From: Candidatus Gastranaerophilales bacterium | Lineage (GTDB): Bacteria; Cyanobacteriota; Vampirovibrionia; Gastranaerophilales; Gastranaerophilaceae | DNA: 64,000 nt | Direction of reading: 5' to 3' | Assembly: GCA_947625495.1 (NCBI GenBank) | Contig: CANQOQ010000003.1 | Coordinates: forward strand, 1-64,000 | Shown: in pieces, positions 61,841 through 64,000 of the stretch | Layout: each line of letters begins with the position of its first letter | Position numbering within the stretch: the stretch's first letter is position 1 | Position numbers and translations under genes: made by a program | Notes under the pieces: model-generated | What the model saw: the letters and a program-made list of their open reading frames with translations, nothing else | Databases searched by the model: none | Told to the model about the DNA's origin: nothing

Positions 61841-62718
61841 TTACCCTTGGCATTTAAATTATATGTTAGAACAACATTGTTACCTTGTTCCGATACATAT
61901 AAGACATCATCTTTAATATATAAAAAATACGGTTTTGAAACTTTATCCATAAATATACTTACAGTGCCTGCCTTTGTAATTTTTAAAACATTATTAGCTT
62001 CAAAATTAGCGACATAAATATTATCGAACTTATCTATAGCAAGTCCTACAGGTCCTTCTAACAAATAATCTTTAACAAAATCAGTTCTTGCCTTATTTTT
62101 ATCAACTTTTACTATGGAATTGGAAGAATAGCAAGATACATACATATTACCTTCCGAATCAACAACTATACCTGCGGGAGAATCAAATTTATCTATTATG
62201 ACTCTCTTATTCGGAACCGCATTTGATATTTTTGAACGTTCTACTTTTCCAGCCTGAAGTTCAAATTGTTCTTTAGCATCTTTATACAATTGTTTTACAA
62301 CATAATATTTTGAATAATCTTCAGGAATATAATTTAAATATTTCAATACAAGCGAATAATTTTTTCTGTTATAAGAAATTTTAGCTGCTTGTACAATAGA
62401 ATCATAATCTTTCGGATTTATTGCAATAGCCTTAGTATAATTATTATATGCTTCATCGTAATCCTTTTTGGCTATGTATATTTGAGCAATATTATAATAA
62501 GCATCGGATAATTTAGGATTATATTCTAATGCTTTTTGAAAATAAATTATTGCATCATCGTAATTCTTGATTTTTAATAATTGAACACCTTTTTTATACG
62601 CAGTAACTGACTGCCGCATATTTTCATCGGAAATTTCCTGTTTGGCAAGAACAGGTATACTGCTCCAACTTATAAACATTAATATCAGTATTGTTAATTT
62701 AAATAATTTATTTTTCAT
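61837..62718 (-). CDS. Secreted TPR and NHL-repeat protein
   Basis: 293 residues. Signal peptide MKNKLFKLTILILMFISW, cleaved near VLA. Residues 35-135 hold three tetratricopeptide repeats (YDDAIIYFQKALEYNPKLSDAYYNIAQIY, here the core ALEYNPKLSDAYYNIA; KAIAINPKDYDSIV). Residues 165-290 form part of an NHL-type beta-propeller (GIVVDSEGNMYVSCYSSNSI, GLAIDKFDNIYVANFEANNV). Only about three blades are present, so the propeller may be partial or dimeric. A periplasmic or surface scaffold is likely. It overlaps gatA by four bases. Confidence 0.88.
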   Translation of the reverse strand: MKNKLFKLTILILMFISWSSIPVLAKQEISDENMRQSVTAYKKGVQLLKIKNYDDAIIYFQKALEYNPKLSDAYYNIAQIYIAKKDYDEAYNNYTKAIAINPKDYDSIVQAAKISYNRKNYSLVLKYLNYIPEDYSKYYVVKQLYKDAKEQFELQAGKVERSKISNAVPNKRVIIDKFDSPAGIVVDSEGNMYVSCYSSNSIVKVDKNKARTDFVKDYLLEGPVGLAIDKFDNIYVANFEANNVLKITKAGTVSIFMDKVSKPYFLYIKDDVLYVSEQGNNVVLTYNLNAKGN

Positions 62719-64000
62719 TTCACCAAAGATTTACTCGGAATACTATAATTAAATTGTACAGCATTTTCCAGTTTAAAAGCAACATTTAAGAGTTTTGTTT
62801 CATTTAAACAGTCAGATAATAACTGTAATCCTATAGGCATATTATCGCTATCTAACCCTACAGGAATATTCATAGCAGGAATTCCCGCAAGATTTGCAGT
62901 GATTGTTGCGATATCAGTTAAATACATACTTAACGGATCTTCAATTTTTGACCCCAAATCAAAAGCGGTATGAGGACAAGTAGGCGCCAATAAAACATCA
63001 ACTTTTGAAAAGGCATTATCAAAATCTTGTTTAACAAGTCTTCTCAACTGTTGTGCTTTTTTATAGTATGCATCATAATAACCTGAGCTTAAAGCATAAG
63101 TACCGAGCATAATTCTTCTTTTTACTTCCTCGCCGAATCCTTCAGCTCTGGTTTTAACGTACATATCATAAAGGTTTTCAGGATTTTTAGTTCTATAGCC
63201 GTATTTTACACCGTCAAATCTTGCAAGATTTGAACTTGCTTCAGCTGTAGCTACAATATAATATACTGCTATAGAGTATTTTATTAACGGCAGAGAAATT
63301 TCAATAATTTCCGCACCCATGGATTTATACGTTTCTATTGATTTTTTTACGGCATTTTCAACATCACCGGATAACCCTTCAGTACAAAGTTCTTTAATAT
63401 ATCCGATTTTAACGCCTTTTAAATCATTGTTCAGCTCTTTTGTAAAATCAGGAACAGGCTCATTTAAAGAGGTTGAATCTTTTTCATCATGCCCGGCTAT
63501 AACATTTAAAAGCATGGCAGAATCTTCAACCGTTCTTGTAATTGGTCCTATTTGGTCCAAAGAAGAAGCAAAAGCAATAAGCCCATACCTTGAAACACGG
63601 CCGTAAGTCGGTTTTAATCCGACTAAACCGCAATAACTTGCAGGTAATCTTATACTTCCGCCAGTATCAGACCCAAGAGCTACAGTTGCTTCACCTGCCG
63701 CAACAGCTGCAGCACTTCCGCCCGAGCTTCCCCCTGGTACCTTATTTAAATTCCAAGGATTGTGTACTATTTTGGTAGCCGAGTTTTCATTACTTGAACC
63801 CATTGCAAACTCGTCCATATTCGCTTTTCCTATTATAGGGATTAAATTTTCTTTTAATTTTAATGTAACTGTCGCATCATAAGGTGAAATAAAGTTTGAT
63901 AAAATCTTACTTGAAGCCGTTGTAGGATAGGATTTTAAATTCATATTATCTTTAAGTGCGAGAGGAATACCTGCCAGAGGAGGTAGTGTTTCTCCCGATT
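62715..64000 (-). CDS. gatA: Glutamyl-tRNA(Gln) amidotransferase subunit A (5' end outside window)
   Basis: 429 residues visible; the reading frame stays open through the window edge (upstream codons read GIPLALKDN, containing the catalytic Lys), so the in-frame ATG at 63944 is internal. The amidase signature is intact: VPGGSSGGSAAAVAAGEA and GSDTGGSIRLPASYCG with the cis-Ser and nucleophile Ser. Liberates ammonia from glutamine to convert Glu-tRNA(Gln) to Gln-tRNA(Gln). gatC/gatB are not visible here. Confidence 0.96.
   Translation of the reverse strand, partial: SGETLPPLAGIPLALKDNMNLKSYPTTASSKILSNFISPYDATVTLKLKENLIPIIGKANMDEFAMGSSNENSATKIVHNPWNLNKVPGGSSGGSAAAVAAGEATVALGSDTGGSIRLPASYCGLVGLKPTYGRVSRYGLIAFASSLDQIGPITRTVEDSAMLLNVIAGHDEKDSTSLNEPVPDFTKELNNDLKGVKIGYIKELCTEGLSGDVENAVKKSIETYKSMGAEIIEISLPLIKYSIAVYYIVATAEASSNLARFDGVKYGYRTKNPENLYDMYVKTRAEGFGEEVKRRIMLGTYALSSGYYDAYYKKAQQLRRLVKQDFDNAFSKVDVLLAPTCPHTAFDLGSKIEDPLSMYLTDIATITANLAGIPAMNIPVGLDSDNMPIGLQLLSDCLNETKLLNVAFKLENAVQFNYSIPSKSLVK

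Overview
This window looks like chromosome from an AT-rich, Gram-negative-type, flagellated bacterium. The best fit is a gut-type relative of the Cyanobacteria (Gastranaerophilales / Vampirovibrionia, formerly Melainabacteria). That assignment is an inference from gene content, not a database match. Evidence for an outer membrane and LPS: two KDO-pathway genes (kdsC, kdsD), a TpsB/FhaC-type outer-membrane transporter and two TolC-like secreted coiled-coil proteins. Evidence for the cyanobacterial-side placement: a YvcK-family protein with an N-terminal membrane hairpin, a SpoIID/LytB-domain protein in a non-sporulating gene set, and flagellar genes of divergent sequence. No tRNA, rRNA, CRISPR array, insertion sequence or prophage was seen.

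Layout. 1-2.4 kb: a two-partner secretion locus with the truncated 5' end of a TpsA-like exoprotein (minus) divergent from its TpsB transporter (plus). 2.4-11.4 kb: accessory genes, namely a small secreted protein, a 1928-residue protein with papain-like motifs, beta-carbonic anhydrase, a secreted protein with a symmetric cysteine cluster, a LUD-domain protein and a GNAT-like acetyltransferase. 11.5-13.4 kb: minus-strand flagellar genes fliJ, a fliK-like gene and a hook/rod gene. 13.6-18.9 kb: plus-strand run pxpA, yvcK, panB, panC, a membrane protein and dut. 18.9-27.5 kb: secG, DUF167, relA/spoT, a tandem TolC-like pair, an SOS pair (lexA/umuD-like plus umuC), yajQ, a proline-rich secreted protein, and rpsL-rpsG without fusA. 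27.7-34.6 kb: an RTX-repeat protein, a LapA-like protein, an RluA-type synthase, lspA, a secreted NTF2-like protein, a PQ-loop protein, coaX, kdsC and kdsD. 34.7-42.8 kb: a membrane protein with duplicated lectin-like domains next to an M49-like metallopeptidase, a small protein, dprA, topA and aroE. 42.8-53.1 kb: an eleven-gene minus-strand flagellar operon running flgF-like, flgG, flgB, flgC, lytic transglycosylase, fliE, fliF, fliG-position gene, fliH, flhA, fliI. 53.2-64 kb: SpoIID-like protein, a zinc-ribbon protein, a 31-residue membrane peptide, cysS, a 1310-residue GH13-type protein divergent from a PHP-like protein, a TPR/NHL protein and the 3' part of gatA.

How the parts work together. 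The two flagellar clusters supply rod, MS-ring, switch-position and export-ATPase parts; fliP/Q/R, flhB, fliM/N, mot, flgD and flagellin are outside the window. panB, panC and coaX are three steps toward coenzyme A. lexA/umuC form an SOS mutagenesis unit with a clear operator-promoter. The most unusual theme is a scattered set of proteins (2707-8493, 10668-11408, 38287-38523, 56227-60159, 60410-61840) that lack classical signal peptides but share a short polar N-terminal leader carrying a Phe-x-Gly-like motif, followed by very different enzyme-like bodies.
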